Source: Mucilaginibacter sp.
Lineage (GTDB): Bacteria; Bacteroidota; Bacteroidia; Sphingobacteriales; Sphingobacteriaceae
Direction: 5' to 3'
Assembly: GCA_028287895.1 (NCBI GenBank)
Contig: JAQBOV010000027.1
Span: 1 to 64,000 of the forward strand
DNA length: 64,000 bases
The translations under genes were made by a program, and so were the position numbers. The notes under the pieces were generated by a model. It searched no databases. It was not told where the DNA came from and was given only the letters and a program-made list of their open reading frames with translations. Positions 7,585 to 16,362 of this stretch are shown here, piece after piece (position 1 is the first letter of the stretch; every line of letters begins with the position of its first letter).

Positions 7585-7706
7585 TTCATTGTTGACGGTT
7601 CATAGTTCATGGACCTGATTTATTTTATATTTTTGGCTGCTACGATTTAGTTTGATGTTAATTGGATTTTACATACCATGAACCATTAACTATGATCTAT
7701 GAACTA
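7582..7706. repeat. Gap-filling inverted repeat, copA–rnhA
   Basis: Two 31-nt arms (7582-7612 and 7676-7706) are complementary at 24 of 31 positions. The left arm starts on the copA stop codon and the right arm ends 5 nt before the rnhA ATG. Each arm repeats the word GTTCATAG/GTTCATGG or its complement. Confidence 0.75.
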
Positions 7707-7711
7707 AAAAC

Positions 7712-8182
7712 ATGATCGAAATTTTCACCGATGGTGCATCAAGCGGAAATCCGGGACCCGGAGGTTACGGGGTTATTCTCCGTTCCGGTAAGCACTATAA
7801 AGAGCTTTCAGCGGGATACCGTAAAACAACTAACAACCGCATGGAGCTGATGGCGGTAATCAAAGGCCTCGAAGCGCTTAAAAACATAAATCAATCGGTC
7901 ACCGTTTACTCCGATTCCAAATATGTAATCGACGCTATTGAAAAGAGGTGGGTTTACGGATGGGTACAAAAAGGCTTCAAGGATAAAAAAAATAAGGATC
8001 TGTGGCTGCGCTATCTTGAACTAAGCAAGTTTCACAATATCAAATTTATATGGGTGCGTGGCCATGCCGGCCACCCGGAAAATGAAAGATGTGACCAATT
8101 GGCCGTTAATGCCTATAAGCAAAAAGGCCTGTTGATAGATTCTGTTTTTGAGATGGAATCAGGGAAAGTGAATCTGCTGTAA
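7712..8182 (+). CDS. rnhA: Ribonuclease HI
   Basis: This 156-residue enzyme is normal in length for RNase HI and cleaves the RNA strand of RNA-DNA hybrids such as R-loops and Okazaki primers. The catalytic acidic residues are D7 (FTDGASSGNPG), E45 (NNRMELMA), D68 (YSDSK) and D128 (ERCDQLA), with the assisting H118 in RGHAGHPEN. There is no N-terminal hybrid-binding extension. The gene lies alone between a long inverted repeat upstream and the convergent fbp operon downstream. Confidence 0.97.
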   Translation: MIEIFTDGASSGNPGPGGYGVILRSGKHYKELSAGYRKTTNNRMELMAVIKGLEALKNINQSVTVYSDSKYVIDAIEKRWVYGWVQKGFKDKKNKDLWLRYLELSKFHNIKFIWVRGHAGHPENERCDQLAVNAYKQKGLLIDSVFEMESGKVNLL

Positions 8183-8260
8183 AGTTGAATTGTTATCTGC
8201 CGCGTGAACAGCCATAACACTTTGCAGCTATTTACTATTTCCAAGCAACGTTTCAACTTT
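8181..8260. repeat. Inverted repeat between convergent rnhA and fbp
   Basis: AAAGTTGAA (8181-8189) and TTCAACTTT (8252-8260) form a perfect 9-bp stem with a long loop that spans most of the gap. It belongs to the word-repeat class seen at other gaps. There is no clear U tract, so a terminator role is uncertain. Confidence 0.5.
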
Positions 8261-8270
8261 CCAACAAATA

Positions 8271-9320
8271 TTACTGAATAGATATCAAACCCTCAAACGT
8301 CTTTTTAGTGCCTTGCGGGGAAAAGAAGGACATTAGCTCTTCTGCTTTATGCACCATATTTTCCGAGCCGATAAAAATAGCCGACCGCTGGTGGAGTTCG
8401 GTTACTTCCAGGTTCAGAATACGTTCGTAACCATTACTTGCTCTTCCCCCAGCCTGTTCAATAATAAAGGCCATCGGGTTACATTCATATACCAGCCGCA
8501 ATTTGCCTTTAGGCGCACTTGCTGTTATTGGATAGATAAATATGCCGCCTTTTATCAGGTTACGATGAATGTCAGCTACCATAGAACCGATGTAGCGTGA
8601 AGTATAAGGACGGTTGGTTTTTGCATCCTCTACCTGGCAATATTTAATATATTTTTTGACCCCGTCAGGGAAATGCACATAATAACCTTCATTGATAGAG
8701 TAGATCACACCATCCTTTGGTATTTTCATATCCGGGTGCGAGAGACAAAATTCGCCTATCGAGGGATCAAGCGTAAACCCGTTCACCCCTTTTCCCGTCG
8801 TATAAACCAGCATGGTTGATGAACCATAGATTAGATAACCGGCGGCTACTTGTTCGGTTCCCCGCTGTAATACGTCTTCTAACGTTGCCTTGCCTTTGGT
8901 TGACTTTCTGCGGTAAACAGAGAAAATCGTTCCGATGCCTACATTCACGTCAATATTTGAAGAGCCATCCAGTGGATCAATTGCCACAATGTATCTGGCA
9001 TCTTTGGAAATTTCCGAATTTATCTCAATAAACTCATCGTTTTCCTCTGATGCCACAATGCAACATTCACCCCCATGCTTCAGGGCGGAGATAAATTGCT
9101 CGTTGGCGTATACATCCAACTTTTTCTGGCCTTCACCCTGAATATTTATCGTACCATTCTCCCCAAGTATATCTGCAAGCCCGGCTTTGTTCACCTCGCG
9201 GTTTACAATTTTTGCGGCGATACCAATATCCCTCAGCAATCTGGATAACTCACCCTTAGCGTACGGAAAGTCGGCTTGCTTCTCAATGATAAACTGGCCC
9301 AGCGTCTTCGTTATTTTCAT
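8271..9320 (-). CDS. fbp: Fructose-1,6-bisphosphatase, class I
   Basis: This 349-residue enzyme hydrolyses fructose-1,6-bisphosphate to fructose-6-phosphate in gluconeogenesis. The metal- and phosphate-binding motif [10 protein letters not shown] lies near residue 117 and an upstream acidic stretch ([10 protein letters not shown]) gives further metal ligands. Length and motifs fit class I. It is the last gene of a minus-strand run starting at purL (13202), 23 bp after the phosphoesterase. No separate promoter was seen, so co-transcription is likely. Confidence 0.96.
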   Translation of the reverse strand: MKITKTLGQFIIEKQADFPYAKGELSRLLRDIGIAAKIVNREVNKAGLADILGENGTINIQGEGQKKLDVYANEQFISALKHGGECCIVASEENDEFIEINSEISKDARYIVAIDPLDGSSNIDVNVGIGTIFSVYRRKSTKGKATLEDVLQRGTEQVAAGYLIYGSSTMLVYTTGKGVNGFTLDPSIGEFCLSHPDMKIPKDGVIYSINEGYYVHFPDGVKKYIKYCQVEDAKTNRPYTSRYIGSMVADIHRNLIKGGIFIYPITASAPKGKLRLVYECNPMAFIIEQAGGRASNGYERILNLEVTELHQRSAIFIGSENMVHKAEELMSFFSPQGTKKTFEGLISIQ

Positions 9321-9343
9321 AGGCTTAGTGTATTTTATACATA

Positions 9344-9835
9344 TTATTTTAGCAATTCTATGACCTCTAAGGTATGGATTTTTTCTTCAGAAATGCAAAA
9401 TCTGATCATTGTACGCAATTTATGCCAGCCTTGTTTCCCGGCTGCACCAGGATTTAAGTGCAAACAACTGATCTTTTTATCATAAATCACCTTTAAGATA
9501 TGTGAGTGCCCGCAAATGAACAATTTTGGAGGGTTAGTGTAAATTTCCTGCCTTATTGACGGATTATATTTATCGGGATAACCGCCAATGTGAGTAATCC
9601 ATACATCCACATCCTCACACTTAAAACGCAAATGTTCAGGATAAGTTTGCCTTATCTCCTTTCCATCAATATTGCCATAAACACCACGCAATGGCTTAAA
9701 GGCAGCAAGCTTATCGGCCAGTTCTATGGTACCGAAATCGCCGGCATGCCATATCTGGTCACAGTTTTCAAAGTGTTTGAAAACTGCGTCGTCAAGGTAA
9801 CCATGGGTGTCTGAGAGGAGGCCTATTCGGGTCAT
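9344..9835 (-). CDS. YfcE/MJ0936-family metallophosphoesterase
   Basis: This 163-residue calcineurin-like phosphoesterase has the di-metal motifs in order: LSDTHG (D9, H11), HAGDFG, GNID and CGHSH. Small YfcE-type enzymes hydrolyse phosphodiesters in vitro and their physiological substrate is mostly unknown. It sits between trmN6 and fbp in the same operon. The 38-bp gap to trmN6 contains word repeats of the TTCGAAAT type. Confidence 0.88.
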   Translation of the reverse strand: MTRIGLLSDTHGYLDDAVFKHFENCDQIWHAGDFGTIELADKLAAFKPLRGVYGNIDGKEIRQTYPEHLRFKCEDVDVWITHIGGYPDKYNPSIRQEIYTNPPKLFICGHSHILKVIYDKKISCLHLNPGAAGKQGWHKLRTMIRFCISEEKIHTLEVIELLK

Positions 9836-9840
9836 TTTTA

Positions 9841-9873
9841 TTTCGGATTTCGAAATTTTAGATTTCGAATTTA
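9841..9873. repeat. TTCGAAAT word repeat between trmN6 and the phosphoesterase
   Basis: Short words TTTCGGATTTCGAAAT and GATTTCGAATTT recur and are self-complementary around TTCGAA. The same words occur in the inverted repeat at 40371-40505 and near 59180. Confidence 0.45.
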
Positions 9874-10587
9874 TTAAAATATAGTGAAGAAATCTTTCAA
9901 AGATTCCTCGTATCGCTTGCTATACATCTTTGGTCCATCATAAATCACGAATTGATCGCCCGGAGTTTTTGTGGTATCTGATGATAATGCCAATATTTGA
10001 CGATGTGGCGCGGAGTCTTTGTACGAATAAACATCCAGTGTTTTTCTAACAAAAAGACCATTTTCCAATGCTATGTTTTTTGCCAGTTCAGCAGTATCTA
10101 AGGGCAGGATCAAATATCCCAAACCATTGACAGCAAGATGCATTGATAAACCACGTATCAATCTTTTAAAAAAGTCCTCATCGGTATGCTTGGCCAATTC
10201 TTTATTTGCCTTGGGCGATTTCAGCGAATTAATAAAAAACGGTGGATTTGATACGATCAGGTCATATCTCTTATCAGGATATTGTTCAAAAAATTCTTCA
10301 AAGCCTAAGGGGTAAACATGCAACCTTTCAGAAAAGGAAGAATTCTCAAAGTTCCTTTCAGCGGTTTGAGCTGCTGTTGAGTCTATCTCCACCGCATCAA
10401 TTTGCGCATCATTAAATCGTTGAGCCAGCATTAATGCGATCACGCCTGTACCGGTGCCAATATCCAGCATATTTCCAGGTCGATCCACTTCCGCCAATGC
10501 CCCCAGCAATACCCCGTCCGTATTGATCTTCATAGCGCAGCCGCTTTGATCAACGCTAAATTGCTTGAAACGAAACGTGCCGGACAT
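9874..10587 (-). CDS. trmN6: tRNA1(Val) (adenine-N6) methyltransferase-like protein
   Basis: This 237-residue class I SAM-dependent methyltransferase carries the SAM motif DIGTGTGVIALMLAQ near residue 41 and the N6-adenine catalytic motif NPPFF near 108. Length and layout match TrmN6/YfiC, which methylates A37 of tRNA-Val. The start is 2 bp after the VOC gene, so the two are probably translationally coupled. Assignment to TrmN6 rather than a related N6-methylase is by overall resemblance. Confidence 0.85.
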   Translation of the reverse strand: MSGTFRFKQFSVDQSGCAMKINTDGVLLGALAEVDRPGNMLDIGTGTGVIALMLAQRFNDAQIDAVEIDSTAAQTAERNFENSSFSERLHVYPLGFEEFFEQYPDKRYDLIVSNPPFFINSLKSPKANKELAKHTDEDFFKRLIRGLSMHLAVNGLGYLILPLDTAELAKNIALENGLFVRKTLDVYSYKDSAPHRQILALSSDTTKTPGDQFVIYDGPKMYSKRYEESLKDFFTIF

Positions 10588-10589
10588 AA

Positions 10590-10979
10590 TTATTTTTCGT
10601 AAAGTTCTATTGGCAATCCATCAGGATCAGCAAAAAAAGTAAAACGTTTACCCGTAAATTCATCGGTCCGGATGGGCTCAGTAATTACATCATGGGTGTT
10701 AATATGATGGATTGCCTGCTCAATATTATCTACCTGAAAAGCAATGTGCCGCAAGCCTGCTGCTTCAGGGCGGGATGGCCGTGCTGGCGGTCCTGGAAAT
10801 GAAAAAAGCTCGATCTGGTATTGCCCTGCAACTTCCAGATCAAGCTTATATGAATTTCTTTCTTTGCGAAAAACTTCTTGTATTATCCTTAAACCAAGTA
10901 CCTCGCTGTAAAATTGTTTGGATATTTCATAATCCGAGCAAATGATAGCGATATGATGTACGCGGTTAAGTTTGAGCAT
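10590..10979 (-). CDS. VOC-family (YaeR/GloA2-like) protein
   Basis: This 129-residue vicinal-oxygen-chelate protein has the paired beta-alpha-beta modules of glyoxalase-type enzymes: HHIAIICSDYE at the start and HIAFQVDN-IE in the middle, with candidate metal ligands H8/H9, E57, H74 and a C-terminal glutamate (PIELYEK). It most resembles E. coli YaeR, whose substrate is unknown. Its start directly abuts the purL stop with no gap, so it depends on the purL transcript. Confidence 0.85.
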   Translation of the reverse strand: MLKLNRVHHIAIICSDYEISKQFYSEVLGLRIIQEVFRKERNSYKLDLEVAGQYQIELFSFPGPPARPSRPEAAGLRHIAFQVDNIEQAIHHINTHDVITEPIRTDEFTGKRFTFFADPDGLPIELYEK

Positions 10980-13202
10980 TTATTCACCTAAAATAACATG
11001 TAAAACGTTATCGTAAACCAATTTAATATCCACGATGTTGCCGAATGATTCTTCGTCAACCCTCAGATAGCCATTACTCACGGAACCCAATAAACTAAAC
11101 TCCACTTCGCTGGTAGCCATCAGCTCAATAAAACGTTCCTGCTCTTGGGGAGAAATGCTTACCACTACCCGGCCTTGTGCTTCACCAAACAAAAAGGCAT
11201 CCTTACGAACGGAACTGTCTGACTCTATTTCAAAACCCAGGCCATTTGGCATAGCCGATTCCACCAAGGTGATGAATAAACCACCGTCAGATACATCATG
11301 GGCAGATTGAATAACCCGGTGTTTGATCAATTGCTTTATCACCTGGTGCATCGCATACTCCTTGTCGAGGTCAAAATATGGCGCCGGGGCTGATAAAATT
11401 TTGTGATAAGAGGCCAGGTATTGCGATGAAGCGATATCATTAACCGATTCGCCGATCAGATAAATCAGGTCACCGGGTTGCTTAAAATCAGCTGTTGTAA
11501 TAGTGGACGTATCATCCAATACACCCAACATGCCTATGGTTGGGGTAGGGAATACCGGCCCTTCATCCGATGACTGATTATAAAAGCTGACATTACCCCC
11601 GGTAACAGGAGTCTCAAATTTAGTACAAGCCTCACTCATTCCTTTTATTGCACCAACAAATTGCCAGTAAACTTCGGGTTTGTAAGGATTGCCAAAATTA
11701 AGACAATTGGTTATCGCCACCGGTTCACCACCTGCACAGGTAATGTTACGTGCAGCTTCAGCTACGGCAATAGCACAACCTTTTTGCGGATCAGCATAAA
11801 CATAGCGCGAATTACAGTCCACGGTTAAAGCGATGGCTTTACCGGTTCCTCTAACACTCACAACTGCCGCATCGCATGGGCGGTTGGTGGTCATGGTTGA
11901 TACACCTACCATCGAGTCGTATTGTTTGGTTACCCAACGTTTTGAGGCAATATTAGGGTGTGATATCAAATGCTCGGCAACCTCGGTCAGGTCGGCAGGC
12001 TCTTTTACATCTTCTATTTTAAATTTTTGATTTTCTCTATAATAAGCAGGCTCGCGGTATTCGCGCTCGTAAACTGGTGCCCCGCCGCCCAATACCAGGT
12101 CATCGGCAGGAACATCGGCAACTAACTGGCCATTCATATAATAAAGCAGGCGTTTGGTATCAGTTACTTCGCCGATGATAGCACAATTCAGATCCCATTT
12201 ATCAAAGACTGCTTCTACTTCTCTTTCTCTTCCTTTATGCACCACAATCAGCATACGTTCCTGTGATTCCGAAAGCAATATTTCGTAGGGTTTCATATGT
12301 TCCTGGCGCATGGGCACCTTATCCAGATCTATCCGCATACCATGTTCGCCCTTTGCGGACATCTCTGAGTTTGAGCAGATAATACCTGCCGCGCCCATAT
12401 CCTGCATACCTACCACTGCGCCGGTTTTAATCACCTCGAGTGTGGCCTCCAACAATAGTTTTTCCTGGAAAGGGTCTCCTACCTGTACCGCCGGCAGATC
12501 ATTCACCGAATCCTCCGTAATATCTTTTGATGCGAAGGCTGCACCATGTATACCGTCTTTTCCTGTCGCCGAACCTACGATATAAACCGGGTTACCAACA
12601 CCATATGATGTTGCCGAAACTGTCTGGCCGGCCTTAACAATACCAGCCGACATGGCGTTTACAAGCGGATTAATATTATAACACTCGTCAAAAAACAACT
12701 CCCCACCTACGGTCGGGATACCAAAAGCATTACCATAATCGCCGATACCTTTCACTACACCCTTGATGAGCCATTTAGTACGGTCGAGGCTCAGATCCCC
12801 AAAGCGAAGAGAATTTAATTGTGCAATTGGTCTTGCCCCCATTGTAAATATATCGCGGTTAATACCGCCAACCCCGGTAGCAGCGCCCTGGTAAGGCTCT
12901 AATGCGGATGGGTGATTATGTGATTCAATTTTAAAAGCGCAGCCGATACCGTCACCCAGGTCAACCAGGCCGGCATTTTCTTCACCAGCTTTGGCCAGCA
13001 TACGCGGGCCATCTTTTGGTAAAGTTTTAAGCCACGTAATTGAGTTTTTGTAGGAGCAGTGTTCGCTCCACATGACCGAGAAAATTGACAGTTCGGTAAA
13101 GTTTGGTACACGGCCCAATATCTCTTTTATTCGTTCAAATTCTTCGGGTAGTAAACCTAAATCTTTCGCGGTTTCAATGGTGGTTAATTCCAGGTGCTCC
13201 AA
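10980..13202 (-). CDS. purL: Phosphoribosylformylglycinamidine synthase, small PurL type
   Basis: This 740-residue ATP-dependent subunit converts FGAR to FGAM in purine synthesis. It is the short form, which needs separate PurQ and PurS (not in this window). Typical motifs are SVMWSEHCSYKNS near the N-terminus, FKIESHNHPSALEPYQGAAT, GGGAPVY and two AIRS-like halves. The start is TTG at 13202: no in-frame ATG lies upstream, the N-terminus aligns with family members, and a TAATTTTG -7 box (13231-13238) leaves about a 24-nt leader. It heads the purL-VOC-trmN6-phosphoesterase-fbp run. Confidence 0.95.
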   Translation of the reverse strand: MEHLELTTIETAKDLGLLPEEFERIKEILGRVPNFTELSIFSVMWSEHCSYKNSITWLKTLPKDGPRMLAKAGEENAGLVDLGDGIGCAFKIESHNHPSALEPYQGAATGVGGINRDIFTMGARPIAQLNSLRFGDLSLDRTKWLIKGVVKGIGDYGNAFGIPTVGGELFFDECYNINPLVNAMSAGIVKAGQTVSATSYGVGNPVYIVGSATGKDGIHGAAFASKDITEDSVNDLPAVQVGDPFQEKLLLEATLEVIKTGAVVGMQDMGAAGIICSNSEMSAKGEHGMRIDLDKVPMRQEHMKPYEILLSESQERMLIVVHKGREREVEAVFDKWDLNCAIIGEVTDTKRLLYYMNGQLVADVPADDLVLGGGAPVYEREYREPAYYRENQKFKIEDVKEPADLTEVAEHLISHPNIASKRWVTKQYDSMVGVSTMTTNRPCDAAVVSVRGTGKAIALTVDCNSRYVYADPQKGCAIAVAEAARNITCAGGEPVAITNCLNFGNPYKPEVYWQFVGAIKGMSEACTKFETPVTGGNVSFYNQSSDEGPVFPTPTIGMLGVLDDTSTITTADFKQPGDLIYLIGESVNDIASSQYLASYHKILSAPAPYFDLDKEYAMHQVIKQLIKHRVIQSAHDVSDGGLFITLVESAMPNGLGFEIESDSSVRKDAFLFGEAQGRVVVSISPQEQERFIELMATSEVEFSLLGSVSNGYLRVDEESFGNIVDIKLVYDNVLHVILGE

Positions 13203-13230
13203 GGTAATATCGTTTTTTTGAAAGGATGCG

Positions 13231-13238
13231 CAAAATTA
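13231..13238 (-). promoter_or_regulatory. -7 box of purL
   Basis: TAATTTTG on the minus strand matches TAnnTTTG and supports the TTG start of purL at 13202. Confidence 0.6.
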
Positions 13239-13330
13239 GAAAAAAGTGCCGAAAGCCGAAAGGAAAAGGAGCAGAAACGTAAAAGGAGAAAAGGTGAAAG
13301 GTATAAATGAACAGATAAAATAAATTAACC

Positions 13331-13382
13331 AAGTAAAAGGATAAGGCGTATAGTAAAGCTTTCGCCTTTACCCTTTTACCTT
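13331..13382. repeat. Inverted repeat downstream of tonB
   Basis: AAGTAAAAGGATAAGGCG (13331-13348) pairs with 13363-13382 with two small bulges. Further AAAAGG words stretch upstream to about 13260. It fills most of the 188-bp gap between the purL promoter and the tonB stop and may double as a terminator. Confidence 0.55.
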
Positions 13383-13390
13383 CGTCGCTC

Positions 13391-14191
13391 TTAATCCGGA
13401 TCAGCGATCTGGAAATTAATGGGTATCGTATATTTTACGCGCACTTTTTGGCCATTTTGGATACCGGGCTTCCATGCAGGAGCCAGTTTCAGCACCCGCA
13501 ATGCTTCCTCATCGAGCCCATATCCTACTCCTGTTTCAACCACAATATTTGACAAATGCCCATCGGTCTCCACAATAAAGCTTAAAAACACTTTGCCCTG
13601 TTTACCTGCTTGTGAAGCTTGTGATGGATAGTGGATATTTTTTTGTAGAAACCTGGCCCAGGCAGTGGCACCCCCGTATGGCTCTGGCATAAGCTCAAGC
13701 ACGCCCGCATCAATAGGAGAATCGTCAACTTTTGAACTGCCTTTGCCCTTGGGTGCTTCAGGGATTACGATTTCACCATCATCTTTTCCCGGTGTTGTTT
13801 CGGGGCCAGTTGCCTTGCCTTTGATTTGATCAAGAGTCACCGGGTTTTCGGAAACAGGGTCCGGTGCCACAACCATTGTCGTGTTTTTTATTGTAGATGC
13901 GGAGGGCGGCTTAGCAGATGTTGCTGCTTTCGGTGCCTGTACTCTGGGATCTAAAACTACCGGAATTACTTTGATTGTGGAATCATGAATTACAGGAGCG
14001 GGTCCTGAGATATGAAAAATTAAAAATGACGCAATGGCAATACCGACGCTAAAAAAAGCGATGCCCATTGCTCTTAATAAGTTCCCGGCGTAATGTTTTC
14101 TCAGGTCATAAGCGCCATAGTCTTTGTTCCTGTTGGCAAATACAAGCTCGAGCCACCCGGGATTGTACAAATCAAATTTTGTGATACTCAT
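13391..14191 (-). CDS. tonB: TonB-family energy transducer
   Basis: This 266-residue protein has one membrane segment (about residues 38-58), a proline/lysine-rich periplasmic linker (about 70-165) and a C-terminal TonB domain (about 175-263) with the conserved GKVFLSFIVETDG, ALRVLKLAPAWKPG and KYTIPINF stretches. TonB carries proton-motive force from ExbB/ExbD to outer-membrane receptors such as the one at 23482. No exbB or exbD is adjacent. The cytoplasmic N-terminus (LVFANRNKDYGAYDLRKHY) is the usual form in Bacteroidota. Confidence 0.92.
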   Translation of the reverse strand: MSITKFDLYNPGWLELVFANRNKDYGAYDLRKHYAGNLLRAMGIAFFSVGIAIASFLIFHISGPAPVIHDSTIKVIPVVLDPRVQAPKAATSAKPPSASTIKNTTMVVAPDPVSENPVTLDQIKGKATGPETTPGKDDGEIVIPEAPKGKGSSKVDDSPIDAGVLELMPEPYGGATAWARFLQKNIHYPSQASQAGKQGKVFLSFIVETDGHLSNIVVETGVGYGLDEEALRVLKLAPAWKPGIQNGQKVRVKYTIPINFQIADPD

Positions 14192-14448
14192 AGTTTCGGA
14201 ATTTAATTTTACAATATAAGGTTTTTAAGATATTAAATATTGTACACAGGGCTGAAAATTGTTATCCATACTCTTTTGTGCATATGACAAAAAAAATATA
14301 AATTTCAAGTAGACCGGGAAGATAGGCAGGGAATCAGCAGCTAAGGAGATTAAACCAATAGCTGCTACAAGGCCTGGAGGCATCTAACAAAGGCTTTTGG
14401 GGATAACAGGAATAATTAATCAATATCAGCTGAAAGAGAATTAAATTT

Positions 14449-15030
14449 CTACCATTTATCAGTGACTATTTTCGCTGGTTGCTGATCTGGTTTTTTTTGG
14501 GCGGTATGGTTTTCAGCCATATATTCTTTTAGCTTTCCCCCTAATTGTTTACAAAAGGCGCCGGCCTGTTCTATATAGGACGCCATTTCTTTCTTACCAA
14601 CTTTAGATGCAGCCGTTTCGAGCGGTATATGGTTCTGAGATGAAGGAACAAATACACCATAGCGGTTTCTTTCATAGGGCGTAAAAGAAAAATCAGTAAG
14701 CCAATAACGGTACTTAGAATCCCTAAACTCAATATTAAGGGTATAGGTCACCTCTCCACTTTCATGTTTAACAAAAGAGGTATAAGTTAAGAATTTGTCC
14801 TTGATTAAGATGGCAGAGTCACTAATCTTAATTGATTTATTGCCTGGATAGATGCTTTTAACAAAATAAGCGCTGTTTTTATGCAAGCTGTCGGTGGAAA
14901 TACCTGGCATATCAACTACTTGGTAGTAAACATACCGGTTATGTTCGTCTAATAATAACTGATTTTTCTGTGCACGAGCCATTCCGGCAAACAGCAAACC
15001 TATTCCGATCAACAAAATTCTTTTCATCAT
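14449..15030 (-). CDS. Secreted DUF4468-like protein
   Basis: After the chosen start the product is about 193 residues, with a signal peptide (MKRILLIGIGLLFAGMARA, then Q) and a domain resembling DUF4468. That domain is typical of secreted Bacteroidota proteins of unknown function (VDMPGISTDSL and IEFRDSKYRYWLTDFSF stretches). The frame is open to 15054, but the upstream ATG lies inside a terminator hairpin (15039-15069). The ATG pair at 15030/15027, directly before the signal peptide, is therefore preferred. It follows the porin gene on the same strand and has no clear promoter of its own. Confidence 0.7.
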   Translation of the reverse strand: MMKRILLIGIGLLFAGMARAQKNQLLLDEHNRYVYYQVVDMPGISTDSLHKNSAYFVKSIYPGNKSIKISDSAILIKDKFLTYTSFVKHESGEVTYTLNIEFRDSKYRYWLTDFSFTPYERNRYGVFVPSSQNHIPLETAASKVGKKEMASYIEQAGAFCKQLGGKLKEYMAENHTAQKKPDQQPAKIVTDKW

Positions 15031-15038
15031 ATAAATAT

Positions 15039-15069
15039 AAAGCCGCTCTCGCATATTGAGAACGGCTTT
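15039..15069 (-). terminator. Terminator after the porin gene
   Basis: AAAGCCGCTCTC (15039-15050) pairs with GAGAACGGCTTT (15058-15069), with one wobble/mismatch and a 7-nt loop. A T-rich tail follows on the minus strand. It ends just before the preferred start of the DUF4468 gene. Confidence 0.7.
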
Positions 15070-15093
15070 TAAAAAAATAATTTTATTGTGATA

Positions 15094-16128
15094 TTAGAAC
15101 GCGTAGACTGCAGCTAAAACAAATTGTGAAGCTGATTTTGTAGGAGCGCCATTACTATCAGTAAATATTTGGTTTTTACCGTTATCAAACCTTATTTCCG
15201 GAATAAAAGTTAACGGACCGGCTTTGATATTTGCCGTTGCAGTAAGGGATGTAATGTGATCTTTGGGAGTTGTAGTAGTCGCTTTCGCCTCAAAATACTC
15301 TCCTCTTAAACCTAACGTAACTGCCTTTGAAACCGCTAACTGAGGATACAAAGCAACACCGTCATAGCCACCACCACCATGCGCCGGCGTAAATGTTGCA
15401 CCATTCAAACCTAATTTAAAGGCACTGGTTATTTGATAAGCAGTGGTTAAATCAAATATGGTACCGGATGTAGGGCCTGTAGCTACATTCAAATAAGCGG
15501 TCCATCCCTTTGCCGGAGCGAGCATTAACTGTGCACCAAAAGTGGAGACATCATGTGTTGAAGTATAAACATTCCAGTTATCATTAAAAATACCAGCCAT
15601 CAAGCTTACTTTATCCGAGAATGCATAAGTGGCTTTGAATCCGGCATTCTGGAACGGACCTGAAGTAAATAAATACGATGTCGAGTAGTTAAAATTTCCT
15701 GTTGGGCTGATTACTTCATAACCTATAAACGTCGCCATATAACCTGCTGTTAAATTAAATTTGTCTGTCAGATTATACGAAACATATAAATTTTGAACAT
15801 GGTATGAATTCCCCGCGTTAGCGGTAGATCCGTCACCGTTGGGAATAGATTGATATTGCCCTCTTGGTCCAAAACTTAATTCACCCACGAAGGATGCCTT
15901 ACCTACGGTTTTTTTCAAACCCAGATCGATCATACCGATAGATACCGAGTTGTTATCCCAGGCAAAGGAAGTAGGAATGTTGGCATGACCCGAAAAGTCA
16001 TCTTTATAGTAAGTATCTACTGAACCGAAGATCACTAAAGGAGCGTCAGATGTGGTTTTAACAGTATCCTGAGCTTTTGCAAAGTTGAATCCTGCTACAG
16101 TAATTAATAAGAGTAGTATTTTTTTCAT
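15094..16128 (-). CDS. Outer-membrane beta-barrel porin (BBP2/OmpL-like)
   Basis: The 344-residue product has a signal peptide (MKKILLLLITVAGFNFAKA) followed by alternating beta strands and a C-terminal aromatic strand (FVLAAVYAF). It resembles the putative beta-barrel porin-2 family. It lies directly downstream of the ammonium transporter on the same strand, which suggests passage of a nitrogenous solute across the outer membrane, but specificity cannot be read from the sequence. A structured 234-bp gap separates it from amt. Confidence 0.78.
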   Translation of the reverse strand: MKKILLLLITVAGFNFAKAQDTVKTTSDAPLVIFGSVDTYYKDDFSGHANIPTSFAWDNNSVSIGMIDLGLKKTVGKASFVGELSFGPRGQYQSIPNGDGSTANAGNSYHVQNLYVSYNLTDKFNLTAGYMATFIGYEVISPTGNFNYSTSYLFTSGPFQNAGFKATYAFSDKVSLMAGIFNDNWNVYTSTHDVSTFGAQLMLAPAKGWTAYLNVATGPTSGTIFDLTTAYQITSAFKLGLNGATFTPAHGGGGYDGVALYPQLAVSKAVTLGLRGEYFEAKATTTTPKDHITSLTATANIKAGPLTFIPEIRFDNGKNQIFTDSNGAPTKSASQFVLAAVYAF

Positions 16129-16214
16129 GATAATAAATTGGGTTGAATTGATTTGGTTATTTAGTTAAAGTTGATTTGCATCATATTAAATTCATACGGT
16201 CTCCGGTCAGCTCT

Positions 16215-16335
16215 AAAACCCATGGTTTTCGGCTGCAATTAAATCCTGAAGATCGAATTAAAGTTTAGAAAATCTCGTGCGGCCGGCCTGTATAATTGGT
16301 AAATTCAACGCATCATTCACCAACCGCACGAGATT
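16215..16335 (-). other. Structured intergenic RNA region between amt and the porin
   Basis: A perfect 12-bp inverted repeat (AATCTCGTGCGG 16271-16282 / CCGCACGAGATT 16324-16335) encloses an inner pairing of TTGGTGAA with TTTACCAA. A small AAAACC-CAT-GGTTTT hairpin (16215-16229) follows towards the porin. It could be the amt terminator, a processing site or a regulatory element. Only a weak U run follows the large stem. Confidence 0.5.
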
Positions 16336-16362
16336 GTTATGTAGATTTTGCAGTACTTTTTA

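Noticed and set aside
12310..12585. 91-codon frame on the plus strand opposite purL
   Set aside because: It lies entirely within a strongly conserved purL reading frame and has no start signals.
14336..14366. AGCAGCTA / TAGCTGCT hairpin upstream of tonB as a terminator
   Set aside because: The stem is only 8 bp with a 15-nt loop and no T run; it is likely chance or too weak to call.
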